Assembly (NCBI GenBank): GCA_003096235.1
Contig: PIXT01000239.1
Location: 1-27,753 of the forward strand
Direction: 5' to 3'
Origin: Candidatus Bathyarchaeum sp.
Lineage (GTDB): Archaea > Thermoproteota > Bathyarchaeia > Bathyarchaeales > Bathyarchaeaceae
Length of the DNA: 27,753 nucleotides
Made by a program: the position numbers and the translations under genes. Of this stretch, positions 21,189-27,753 are shown in pieces (position 1 is the stretch's first letter; each line of letters starts with the position of its first letter). The notes beneath the pieces were generated by a model that saw only the letters and a list, made by a program, of their open reading frames with translations, ran no database searches and was not told where the DNA came from.

Positions 21189-22859
21189 ATGGAAAAATTT
21201 GAAACTGCTGTAGACCTTCTAAACAATAACTTGGCTGACGCGATTGTCGACCTAAAAGTTCCTAGGCCAAGAAAAGCTTACATTCTTCTTAAGCCTGAAC
21301 GCCACAGAGACGCGGTCTCTTTGCTTCTGAAGAACATTAATGAATCAATGCTTTCAACCATAACTGGCGTTGACTTGGGAAATGAAATAGAATTAAACTA
21401 TCACATGGTTTGTGGTGGAACAGTAACAATCAAAAATCGGGTTCCAAAAGAAAAACCTGTTACCCAAACGATTACCGATATCCTGCCCGGAGCAAACTTG
21501 TATGAACGAGAAGTTTTTGATCTGTTAGGAGTTGTTTTTGAGGGGCACCCTAACCTAGAAAGATTGTTGTTGCCCGATAGTTGGCCCCAAGGAGATTATC
21601 CGCTTAGAAGAGATTGGACGCCTCCAGTTATGAATGAGGACAGTTTCAGTTCTGAAGACGATTCGCAGACTGAATCAGCGGAAGATTTGGGGTCGTTAGT
21701 TAATGTTGTTGTGGGTCCTCAGCATCCGGTTTTGCATGAGCCTGAAAGGTTCTCTTTCAAGGTTGATGGGGAGACGGTTGTGGATGTTGAGCCGCGTCTT
21801 GGGTATGTTCATAGGGGAATTGAGAAAGCTGCTGAGCGGATGATGTACTTCCAAGACGTGTTTTTGGTTGAGCGAATTTGTGGTATATGTAATGCTGCTC
21901 ATACAACTTGTTTTTGTCAAGCTGTAGAGGACATTGGGAACATTGAGACTCCGGCTCGTGCTTTATACTTGCGTACTATCATACATGAGCTAAATAGGGT
22001 TCACAGTCACCTTTTGTTGCTTGGAGTTGGCGGTCACCTGCTTGGTTTTGAAGCCCTATTTCAGCATGTGTGGCGTGACCGCGAGCCAGTGATGGACATT
22101 GTTGAGCGGATTACTGGAAACCGTTTGATGAGCGGTTTTAATACAATTGGTGGAGTAAGGCGTGATATTGACCCAAACACAATCGAGAAGACTTTGAAGA
22201 CTGTTAAGGCGGTTAGGAAACGTGCAGTTTTCTACAAGAATGTGTTTGAGGAAGATGCAACATTGAGGCTGCGAACTGAAGGCGTCGGCGTGTTAAGCAA
22301 AGAAGATGCACTGAAGTTGTGTGTTGTTGGTCCTGTTTTGCGTGGGTCAGGCGTTGCTTCTGATGTTAGGAAAGATGAACCTTACGCGGCGTATGACGAA
22401 ATTCCATTCAATGTGCCTTGTTATACGGAATGTGACACATGGGCTCGGCTGATGGTCAGAGCTGACGAAGTGCTGGAAAGCTTGGACATACTAGAGCATG
22501 CACTCAGTAACATTCCGGGCGGTCGTTTGCGGGTTAGGGTTCAACGAAAAATACCTGAAGGTGAAGCAGTTAGCCGTGTAGAGGCTCCACGAGGCGAGCT
22601 TATTCATTATGTTAAAAGTGATGGAACTGCGTATCCTTACAGAGTTAAGGTTAGAGCTCCAACATTGGCGAATCTTGTGGCTTTTCCTGATGCAATCCGA
22701 GGCGGCTACATCGCTGACATTCCCTCTGTGATGGGAAGCTTAGACCCCTGTTTCTCTTGCACTGACCGTATGGCATTCATTGACACCACTGACGGTCAAA
22801 AATGGCACTGGAGCCTTGACGACGTGAACCGTCACAAAAACAGGAGAGTGCTACTCTAG
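21189..22859 (+). CDS. Fused NuoC-NuoD-like [NiFe]-hydrogenase large subunit
   Basis: This 556-aa protein fuses a NuoC-like domain (about 1-145, with EREVFDLLGVVFEGHPNLER) through an acidic Ser/Glu linker (about 147-170) to a NuoD-like domain. The latter keeps both metal-binding pairs: RICGIC (Cys231, Cys234) and DPCFSC (Cys521, Cys524). These ligate Ni-Fe in hydrogenases and are absent in NuoD, FpoD and Mbs/Mbx types. GPQHPVLHEPE opens the domain. A tail of about 30 residues follows DPCFSCTDR and could be the peptide removed by a maturation protease. The subunit should catalyse H2 formation or oxidation. Fusion of C and D also occurs in HycE of formate hydrogenlyase. Confidence 0.93.
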   Translation: MEKFETAVDLLNNNLADAIVDLKVPRPRKAYILLKPERHRDAVSLLLKNINESMLSTITGVDLGNEIELNYHMVCGGTVTIKNRVPKEKPVTQTITDILPGANLYEREVFDLLGVVFEGHPNLERLLLPDSWPQGDYPLRRDWTPPVMNEDSFSSEDDSQTESAEDLGSLVNVVVGPQHPVLHEPERFSFKVDGETVVDVEPRLGYVHRGIEKAAERMMYFQDVFLVERICGICNAAHTTCFCQAVEDIGNIETPARALYLRTIIHELNRVHSHLLLLGVGGHLLGFEALFQHVWRDREPVMDIVERITGNRLMSGFNTIGGVRRDIDPNTIEKTLKTVKAVRKRAVFYKNVFEEDATLRLRTEGVGVLSKEDALKLCVVGPVLRGSGVASDVRKDEPYAAYDEIPFNVPCYTECDTWARLMVRADEVLESLDILEHALSNIPGGRLRVRVQRKIPEGEAVSRVEAPRGELIHYVKSDGTAYPYRVKVRAPTLANLVAFPDAIRGGYIADIPSVMGSLDPCFSCTDRMAFIDTTDGQKWHWSLDDVNRHKNRRVLL

Positions 22860-22860
22860 A

Positions 22861-23856
22861 ATGGCAATTGACCTAATTTTTCTTGTGAGAACACTCGTGT
22901 TTCCGGGTTTCCTCTTTCTCTTGGCACTTGTACTATTCTTTGACTGGTTCGAAAGAAAGGTTGCAGCTCGGTTTCAGAACCGTATGGGTCCTTCGTATGC
23001 TGGTCCGTTCGGTATTCTTCAACCCATAGCTGATTACATAAAACTGTTTTCGAAGGAAGACATTACCCCAAAGCAGACCAACAAAATGCTTTTTGTTGTT
23101 GCTCCAATTCTTGCGTTTTCGCTCTTTGTTTTTGCCCTTTTTTACATCCCGATTGATGGCTCAAACGTAATTTTGAATTCGAGTTTTGAGGGCGATTTGC
23201 TTCTGGTTTTGCTTTTGGTGACTCTTGCTAACTTTGGAATTTTTCTTTCTGGGTGGGCTTCTTTGAATCCTTACAGCGGGATTGGCGCAACCAGAATTTT
23301 GACCCAGTTTCTTGGTTATGATATTCCTCTTATTCTTCTCGCGATTGGTCCAGCTTTTCTTGCAAAAAGCTTGTCTCTTGTGAGCATTACGGCGAGCCAA
23401 TCAGCTGTTCCATTTATTTTGTTGATTCCGTGGTCATGTGTCTTGTTTATTATAGTTCTACAGGCTGAGTTAGAAAAAGACCCTTTTGATATCCCGCATG
23501 CAGAAACTGAAATTGTAGGTGGTTACGAAACAGAGTATAGCGGAAGAAAGTTGGCTTTCATTAAGCTTTCAGAGGATTTTCAGTTCTTGATTGGTGCTTC
23601 GCTTGTAACTGTTCTGTTTTTGGGCGGTTTTCATGGACCTGTGCTGCTTGGACCTGCTGAGGTTTGGTATGTTTTCTGGTTTATTGTTAAAACGCTTGGT
23701 GTAGTGTTCGTTTTGGAGTATGTGGGTAATGTGTCTGCCCGATTGCGTATAGATCAGGTTGTTCATGGCAACTGGAAGCTGTTGATTCCTTTGTCTATTT
23801 TGTCTCTTGCTCTTACAGTACTTGTTGAACCGTTGTTGCGGTCGGTGGTTGGTTAG
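22861..23856 (+). CDS. nuoH: Complex I-like subunit H (NuoH/ND1 family)
   Basis: This 331-aa, eight-TM subunit connects the catalytic arm to the ion-pumping arm. Conserved loops are present: DWFERKVAARFQNRMGPSYA with GPFGILQPIADYIKLFSKED, and DPFDIPHAETEIVGGYETEY, whose acidic residues are the proton path near the quinone site in complex I. ATG 22861 follows the previous stop after one base, with AGGAGA upstream. It corresponds to MbhM in membrane-bound hydrogenases. Confidence 0.95.
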   Translation: MAIDLIFLVRTLVFPGFLFLLALVLFFDWFERKVAARFQNRMGPSYAGPFGILQPIADYIKLFSKEDITPKQTNKMLFVVAPILAFSLFVFALFYIPIDGSNVILNSSFEGDLLLVLLLVTLANFGIFLSGWASLNPYSGIGATRILTQFLGYDIPLILLAIGPAFLAKSLSLVSITASQSAVPFILLIPWSCVLFIIVLQAELEKDPFDIPHAETEIVGGYETEYSGRKLAFIKLSEDFQFLIGASLVTVLFLGGFHGPVLLGPAEVWYVFWFIVKTLGVVFVLEYVGNVSARLRIDQVVHGNWKLLIPLSILSLALTVLVEPLLRSVVG

Positions 23857-23867
23857 GAGGAAAAACT

Positions 23868-24269
23868 ATGGTGACTAAAAAACGACGATTACCCGCTCTG
23901 ATAAAAGATATGGGCGCATGCTTATTCAAGAAGCCCTTTACTCAACAGTATCCTTTTGTTAAGGTACAGGCTCCCGAAGGCTACCGCGGCAGACACACTT
24001 TTGATCCTGAAAAATGCATCGGCTGTGGATTATGTGAACGGGACTGCCCAGCTAACGCTATAGAGCTTGTGGAAGTTACTGGGAAACGTATGCCCTACTT
24101 TTACCTTGACCGATGCATCTTTTGTTATCAATGTGCAGAAAGCTGCCCAAGAGAGGCAATACACCTTTCTACAAATTTTGAGATGTCAACAACAGACAAA
24201 GAAGACCTGCTTGTAACCGCAGAAGAATTTATTTCTAAACAAAACTCTACTTCGGACGAGGAAAAATAG
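23868..24269 (+). CDS. nuoI: Complex I-like subunit I (two [4Fe-4S] ferredoxin-type)
   Basis: The protein is 133 aa with two CxxCxxCxxxCP clusters, CIGCGLCERDCP and CIFCYQCAESCP. It passes electrons between ferredoxin or another donor and the B-subunit cluster. The N-terminus is basic and lacks a membrane helix; the C-terminal 25 residues are acidic. AGGAGG precedes the ATG. No E, F or G (NADH-module) genes are in the operon, so the electron donor is likely ferredoxin. Confidence 0.93.
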   Translation: MVTKKRRLPALIKDMGACLFKKPFTQQYPFVKVQAPEGYRGRHTFDPEKCIGCGLCERDCPANAIELVEVTGKRMPYFYLDRCIFCYQCAESCPREAIHLSTNFEMSTTDKEDLLVTAEEFISKQNSTSDEEK

Positions 24270-24270
24270 C

Positions 24271-24735
24271 ATGTGGCTTGAAACAATTTTGGCTATTGGA
24301 ATGGTGACCTCTGCGGTCTTTGCTATATACCTGAAGGAAACAGTGTCTTCAGTTTTGTCTTTGAGCACCATGATGCTTCTGCTTGCGTTGCTGTATTTCA
24401 ACTTGAATGCTCCTTTCGCCGCAATTTTTCAGTTGGCGTTAGGTGCTGGAACTGCAGCGATTTTCCTTCTTGCCGGAGATACATTAACCAAGAAAACTGA
24501 CGCAAAAACGTCCACAAAAACGAAACTTGTGGGTTTAATCGTTTCTGCTGTTCTTTGTGTTCCTGTAATTGTTGGAACTGTGGCAACCGAGTCCTTTAGT
24601 AGTTCAGTGGATTTGTCTATTTCCAGTGCGATATGGGAATTAAGAGCAATTGATGTTCTTGCTCAAGGCTTAGTTGTTTTGACTGCTGCGCTTGGCGTTA
24701 TTATCCTTCTGAAGGAAGAACGGAGGAGAAAATAA
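24271..24735 (+). CDS. nuoJ: Complex I-like subunit J (NuoJ/ND6 family)
   Basis: This 154-aa protein has about five membrane helices. The pattern APFAAIFQLALGAGTAAIFL corresponds to the Gly-rich TM3 of NuoJ (where a pi-bulge forms) and to MbhD/E. It is assigned by position between I and K and by this motif, since the family diverges fast. ATG 24271 overlaps the end region of the I gene, with GAGGA inside it. Confidence 0.75.
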   Translation: MWLETILAIGMVTSAVFAIYLKETVSSVLSLSTMMLLLALLYFNLNAPFAAIFQLALGAGTAAIFLLAGDTLTKKTDAKTSTKTKLVGLIVSAVLCVPVIVGTVATESFSSSVDLSISSAIWELRAIDVLAQGLVVLTAALGVIILLKEERRRK

Positions 24736-25065
24736 GTGGATTACATCATACTCTCTATTACTATATTGGCGATTGGAATAATCGGCTTGGTTACAAAACA
24801 TGATCTGATAAAAATGCTGATCGCCATAGAAATGATCACTGCCGCAGCAACAATGAATTTTGTTGTTTTCGGTTCATTAATGGAAAATTCTTTAGGCCAA
24901 ACTTTTTCGATACTTGCCTTATCTGTTGATGCCTGCGTAACTGCTGTTGCTCTTGCACTTGCTATTGCAATCTACAAAAAACTGAATATCCGTGATGTCC
25001 GAGACCTCTCAGAAATAACAGAGCCAACATCCGAAAAACAAAACCCAACAGAGGAGGAAAACTAG
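24736..25065 (+). CDS. nuoK: Complex I-like subunit K (NuoK/ND4L family)
   Basis: The 109-residue protein starts at GTG 24736 immediately after the previous stop, with GGAGGA upstream. Three TM helices are visible. The first key glutamate is kept in MLIAIEMITAAATMNFVVFG. The second conserved acidic position has Asp (ALSVDACVTAVALA) instead of Glu. The tail beyond about residue 85 is hydrophilic and acidic, longer than usual. The subunit forms part of the ion path next to J and N. Confidence 0.9.
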   Translation: MDYIILSITILAIGIIGLVTKHDLIKMLIAIEMITAAATMNFVVFGSLMENSLGQTFSILALSVDACVTAVALALAIAIYKKLNIRDVRDLSEITEPTSEKQNPTEEEN

Positions 25066-25066
25066 C

Positions 25067-27163
25067 ATGATTCCCGTTGAGTACGCAGCGTGGTTGTGCT
25101 GGGCAATTCCCTTTGCAGGCTCATTGTTTATGCCTTTAGTTGCAAAGCTTCGCCGTAGACTTGTTGGCTGGTACGCTGTTGTAATTACTTTTCTTGCAGT
25201 TGTATGCACTGTTTCGTTGATTTCAAGCGTGATTGGCGGTCATGGTGAGGCACATGTGTATTCTATACCTTGGATGCCTGCTTTAGACATCAACCTTAGT
25301 GTTCTTGTTGATCCGCTGAGCATAATGATGGCGAACATTGCATCCTGTATTGGCTTGCTGATCATGATTTACTCCGTAAACTATATGGAAAAAGAAAAAG
25401 CAACACCCCGATTCTTCTTTTTCATGCTGCTTTTCGTCGGCGGAATGCTTGCTTTAGTTATGGCAAACAATCTTTTACAGATGTACTTTTTCTGGGAAAC
25501 CGTTGGATTGTGCTCTTATTCCCTTATCGGATTTTGGTACAGCCGAGATGACGCAGCAAAGGCAGGAATGAAAGCCTTTATTGTAACAAGAATCGGCGAC
25601 ATTTTTCTTTTGCTTGGAATACTGATTCTTTACGTGAACACTGGCACCTTCAGCTTTATTGAAATTCGTGAACTTATTGCAGCTGGGAGCGTTTCAGTTC
25701 CAATGTTAACTGTGTCAATTTTGATGCTTATTGGGGCAATCGGCAAATCAGCCCAAGTTCCATTGCATGTGTGGCTTCCAAACGCCATGGAGGGACCATC
25801 ACCAACCAGCGCCCTTATTCATGGTGCGACAATGGTTAAAGCCGGAATCTATCTTGTGGCAAGAATCTACATCCTCTTTTCTATAGTTCAGCCATGGTTA
25901 ACCACCATTACATACGTTGGAGGAATAACAGCTTTCATTGCTGCAACCATGGCGTTGACCAGCTCAGACCTGAAACGTGTTCTCGCATTTTCTACAATAA
26001 GCCAGCTGGGCATGATAATGTCTGCTCTAGGAATCGGAACTGAGCTTGGCTGGTTTGCCAGTCAATTTCATGTAATCAGTCATGCGCTCTTCAAGTCGCT
26101 TTTGTTCCTTTGTGCTGGAGTTGTGATGCATGTTACTCATACTCTTGATTTGAAACATTTAGGTGGTTTACGAAAAGCGATGCCTATAACCTTCATAGTG
26201 AGTGTTATTGGAGCGTTTTCGCTTGCTGGTATCCCGCCGTTTAGTGGTTTTTGGAGCAAAGACGCGATATTTGAAGCTATAATATTAGCCAACAATGTTC
26301 CTTTGTTCATTTTGATATTTGGGACATCTGTGCTAACTGCAATTTACAGTATAAGATGGATTTGTTTAGTTTTCCTTGGAGAACGATCCGAGTTTCTGGC
26401 AGACCATTATTTGCACGACCCTAGCCCAATCGTTTATGTTCCTCTTATCTTGTTGGCTGCTGCTTCGTGCATAACAGGCTTCTTCAAAAGCCCTCTAGAA
26501 CATTATCTTGGAATCCATTTTGAAGCTTCAACAACTGGTGTACTTTTGGCTAGTGCTACCTCAGCTGTGATTCTTGCGATTGCAGTGCCTGTAGCCTATT
26601 ATCTTTACTACAAAAGACGTGCAACTTCGATGTTTTTCGCAAGAAGTCTTTTAAATAATCCACTTTATCTGTTAATATCCAACGGCTACTATTTTGACGC
26701 CGTTTACAACAGGATACTAAATGGAGTCATGGGTTTGTCGCAATTCGTATGTCGGGTCATAGAAACGTCTGGGCTGCAACAGTTTCCTTATGCTGTTGCA
26801 AACGGGGCTTCAAAGATAGCCCAAGGCACACTAAATTACATCGAGGCATTTCTTGACCGTTTCGTTTATGTTGTAGCAGGTGGAGCAGTCATTACCGCCC
26901 ACAAAACACATGTACACCTTGACGCTTTTCTGGATCGGTTCTGCTACCTTCTAGCAGGTGGAACCGTAGAGACCGCCCGAGTAACCCACGAGTACATTGA
27001 TTCCTTCTTGGATAGGCTGGTCTATCTTTTTGCAGGAAAAACTGTTGAGCACGGACAGAAAATCAGAAAAATGCACCGAGGACCCCTGCCTGACTTTGTT
27101 TTGGCAGCTGCGCTCGGTTTCTTCCTAATCATAATATTGTTATTGTTAACTGCTTTGAGGTAA
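25067..27163 (+). CDS. nuoL: Complex I-like antiporter subunit L (NuoL/ND5 family) with repeated lateral-helix segment
   Basis: The protein has 698 aa. The Mrp-antiporter core is complete: FFWETVGLCSYSLIGFW has the TM5 Glu, IGKSAQVPLHVWLPNAMEGP has the TM7 Lys, and the TM8 region is SALIHGATMVKAGIYLVARI. After the core, residues 591-668 are three tandem 26-residue units (consensus about YIDxFLDRFVYxxAGGxVxxA), then a final TM helix (DFVLAAALGFFLIIILL). In NuoL this region is the lateral amphipathic helix that runs along the membrane arm, so the repeats probably form it. GGAGG precedes ATG 25067. Confidence 0.93.
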   Translation: MIPVEYAAWLCWAIPFAGSLFMPLVAKLRRRLVGWYAVVITFLAVVCTVSLISSVIGGHGEAHVYSIPWMPALDINLSVLVDPLSIMMANIASCIGLLIMIYSVNYMEKEKATPRFFFFMLLFVGGMLALVMANNLLQMYFFWETVGLCSYSLIGFWYSRDDAAKAGMKAFIVTRIGDIFLLLGILILYVNTGTFSFIEIRELIAAGSVSVPMLTVSILMLIGAIGKSAQVPLHVWLPNAMEGPSPTSALIHGATMVKAGIYLVARIYILFSIVQPWLTTITYVGGITAFIAATMALTSSDLKRVLAFSTISQLGMIMSALGIGTELGWFASQFHVISHALFKSLLFLCAGVVMHVTHTLDLKHLGGLRKAMPITFIVSVIGAFSLAGIPPFSGFWSKDAIFEAIILANNVPLFILIFGTSVLTAIYSIRWICLVFLGERSEFLADHYLHDPSPIVYVPLILLAAASCITGFFKSPLEHYLGIHFEASTTGVLLASATSAVILAIAVPVAYYLYYKRRATSMFFARSLLNNPLYLLISNGYYFDAVYNRILNGVMGLSQFVCRVIETSGLQQFPYAVANGASKIAQGTLNYIEAFLDRFVYVVAGGAVITAHKTHVHLDAFLDRFCYLLAGGTVETARVTHEYIDSFLDRLVYLFAGKTVEHGQKIRKMHRGPLPDFVLAAALGFFLIIILLLLTALR
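26837..27070 (+). repeat. Three tandem 78-bp (26-codon) repeats inside the L subunit gene
   Basis: The units are at 26837-26914, 26915-26992 and 26993-27070. They encode YIEAFLDRFVYVVAGGAVIT..., HLDAFLDRFCYLLAGGTVET... and YIDSFLDRLVYLFAGKTVEH.... The DNA has diverged while the amino acids FLDR and AG[GK] stay, indicating an old duplication under selection. The 27 residues before the first unit look like a weaker fourth copy. Confidence 0.85.
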
Positions 27164-27170
27164 AAGAAAA

Positions 27171-27753
27171 ATGCAAACACTATTAATTGCTTTAATGTTG
27201 CCCGCTCTGGCTATTCCAGTAGTGTATGGTTTTGGCAAAAAATCTGCGAAAACAGCTGCCTTGATTCTTACGCTGATTTCTCTGGTTAGTTTGTCTCTTC
27301 TTTTAACGTTGATACCCACAGTTCTTAATGAAGGACAATACATAGAATCGTATTACTGGATACCAACACTAGGTTCCGCATTTACACTTTTTGTTGATGG
27401 AATAAGTCTATCCCTAACTATTGCTACGCTAATACTTGTTGCAGCCGCAACCCTTTATTCCATAAATTATATGGAAGAAAAAAGTTCGCTCCCCGAGTAT
27501 TACGCATTAATGAGCTTACTCACAATAGGATTGGTTGGAGTTTTCATCACATCAAATCTGCTGCTATTCTATTTCTGTTGGGAACTCATGCTTGTTCCAA
27601 CATACTTCATCATAGGAGGATGGGGATACAAAGACTCCTTCAAAACAGCCTTCAAATTCTTCATCTTCACCCACGCCGGAGCAATATTTGTTCTCTTAGG
27701 CATCGGCGCAATCTACATGCTCACAGGCACCCTAGACATATTCCAGGCACAAG
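27171..27753 (+). CDS. nuoM: Complex I-like antiporter subunit M (NuoM/ND4 family), 3' end beyond the window
   Basis: ATG 27171 is 7 bases after the L gene stop, with GAGG in the end of L as ribosome binding site. The 194 visible residues contain the first antiporter helices. FYFCWELMLVPTYFIIGGWG carries the conserved TM5 glutamate (Glu138), and THAGAIFVLLG continues the family pattern. The frame is open to the last base. It completes an A-B-CD-H-I-J-K-L-M order; N is expected next. Confidence 0.9.
   Translation, partial: MQTLLIALMLPALAIPVVYGFGKKSAKTAALILTLISLVSLSLLLTLIPTVLNEGQYIESYYWIPTLGSAFTLFVDGISLSLTIATLILVAAATLYSINYMEEKSSLPEYYALMSLLTIGLVGVFITSNLLLFYFCWELMLVPTYFIIGGWGYKDSFKTAFKFFIFTHAGAIFVLLGIGAIYMLTGTLDIFQAQ

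Noticed and set aside
20413..27753. A plain NADH or F420H2 dehydrogenase (Nuo/Fpo)
   Set aside because: Both [NiFe] CxxC pairs are intact, and no E, F, G or FpoF-like gene is present in the window.
1..27753. CRISPR arrays, rRNA genes, integrase with attachment site
   Set aside because: No regularly spaced direct repeats, no rRNA-like segments, and no recombinase gene seen; the two tRNAs are not followed by duplicated tRNA ends.

Overview
The window looks archaeal, most likely from a Bathyarchaeia (MCG)-type lineage or a close relative; this is inference. The reasons are AT-rich TATA boxes about 25 bases before leaderless or short-leader starts, many GTG/TTG starts, tRNA-Thr genes with discriminator U73 and encoded CCA, a GTP-type PEP carboxykinase paired with an Lrp-like regulator, a NosD-like surface protein, a NitrOD5-like domain protein, and a Nuo-ordered group 4 [NiFe] hydrogenase operon.

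1-6.4 kb: the 5' part of thiL (minus strand, running off the left edge); a secreted beta-helix NosD-like protein; tRNA-Thr(CGU); a membrane-anchored coiled-coil protein with a transglutaminase-like tail; an Lrp/AsnC regulator divergent from pckG across a promoter with a 9-bp dyad; and tRNA-Thr(UGU), almost identical to the first tRNA.

6.5-13.2 kb: an accessory-looking island. It has a 49-aa ribbon-helix-helix protein, a 57-aa unknown protein, and an AsnRS-like enzyme without the anticodon domain (archaeal asparagine synthetase type). Next come an MFS transporter, a 73-aa peptide with Trp near its C-terminus facing tail-to-tail a degenerate ComQ-like isoprenyl synthase, and, across a strong dyad, a wHTH-ParA-PadR operon. 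After that lies about 630 bp of mostly decayed sequence, including a reading frame interrupted by TAG. The peptide, prenyl synthase, transporter and regulators may form a modified-peptide or signalling system.

13.2-20.4 kb: a small membrane protein; MscS - CaCA exchanger - MscS (ion and osmotic homeostasis); a 36-aa zinc ribbon; a PUA/ASCH-like protein; a conserved 112-aa protein; acylphosphatase; a GC-rich structured segment that may be an ncRNA; a NitrOD5-like protein; SurE; and a hairpin resembling an IS200/IS605 end.

20.4-27.75 kb: an operon in the order A-B-CD-H-I-J-K-L-M (M runs off the right edge). It has the subunit set of complex I, but the large subunit keeps both CxxC pairs of a [NiFe] site and the small subunit has the CxGC motif of group 4 hydrogenases. 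It should couple H2 turnover to ion translocation. Two oddities stand out: the B subunit has no canonical start codon (AAG where ATG is expected), and the L subunit carries three tandem 26-residue repeats in its lateral-helix region.
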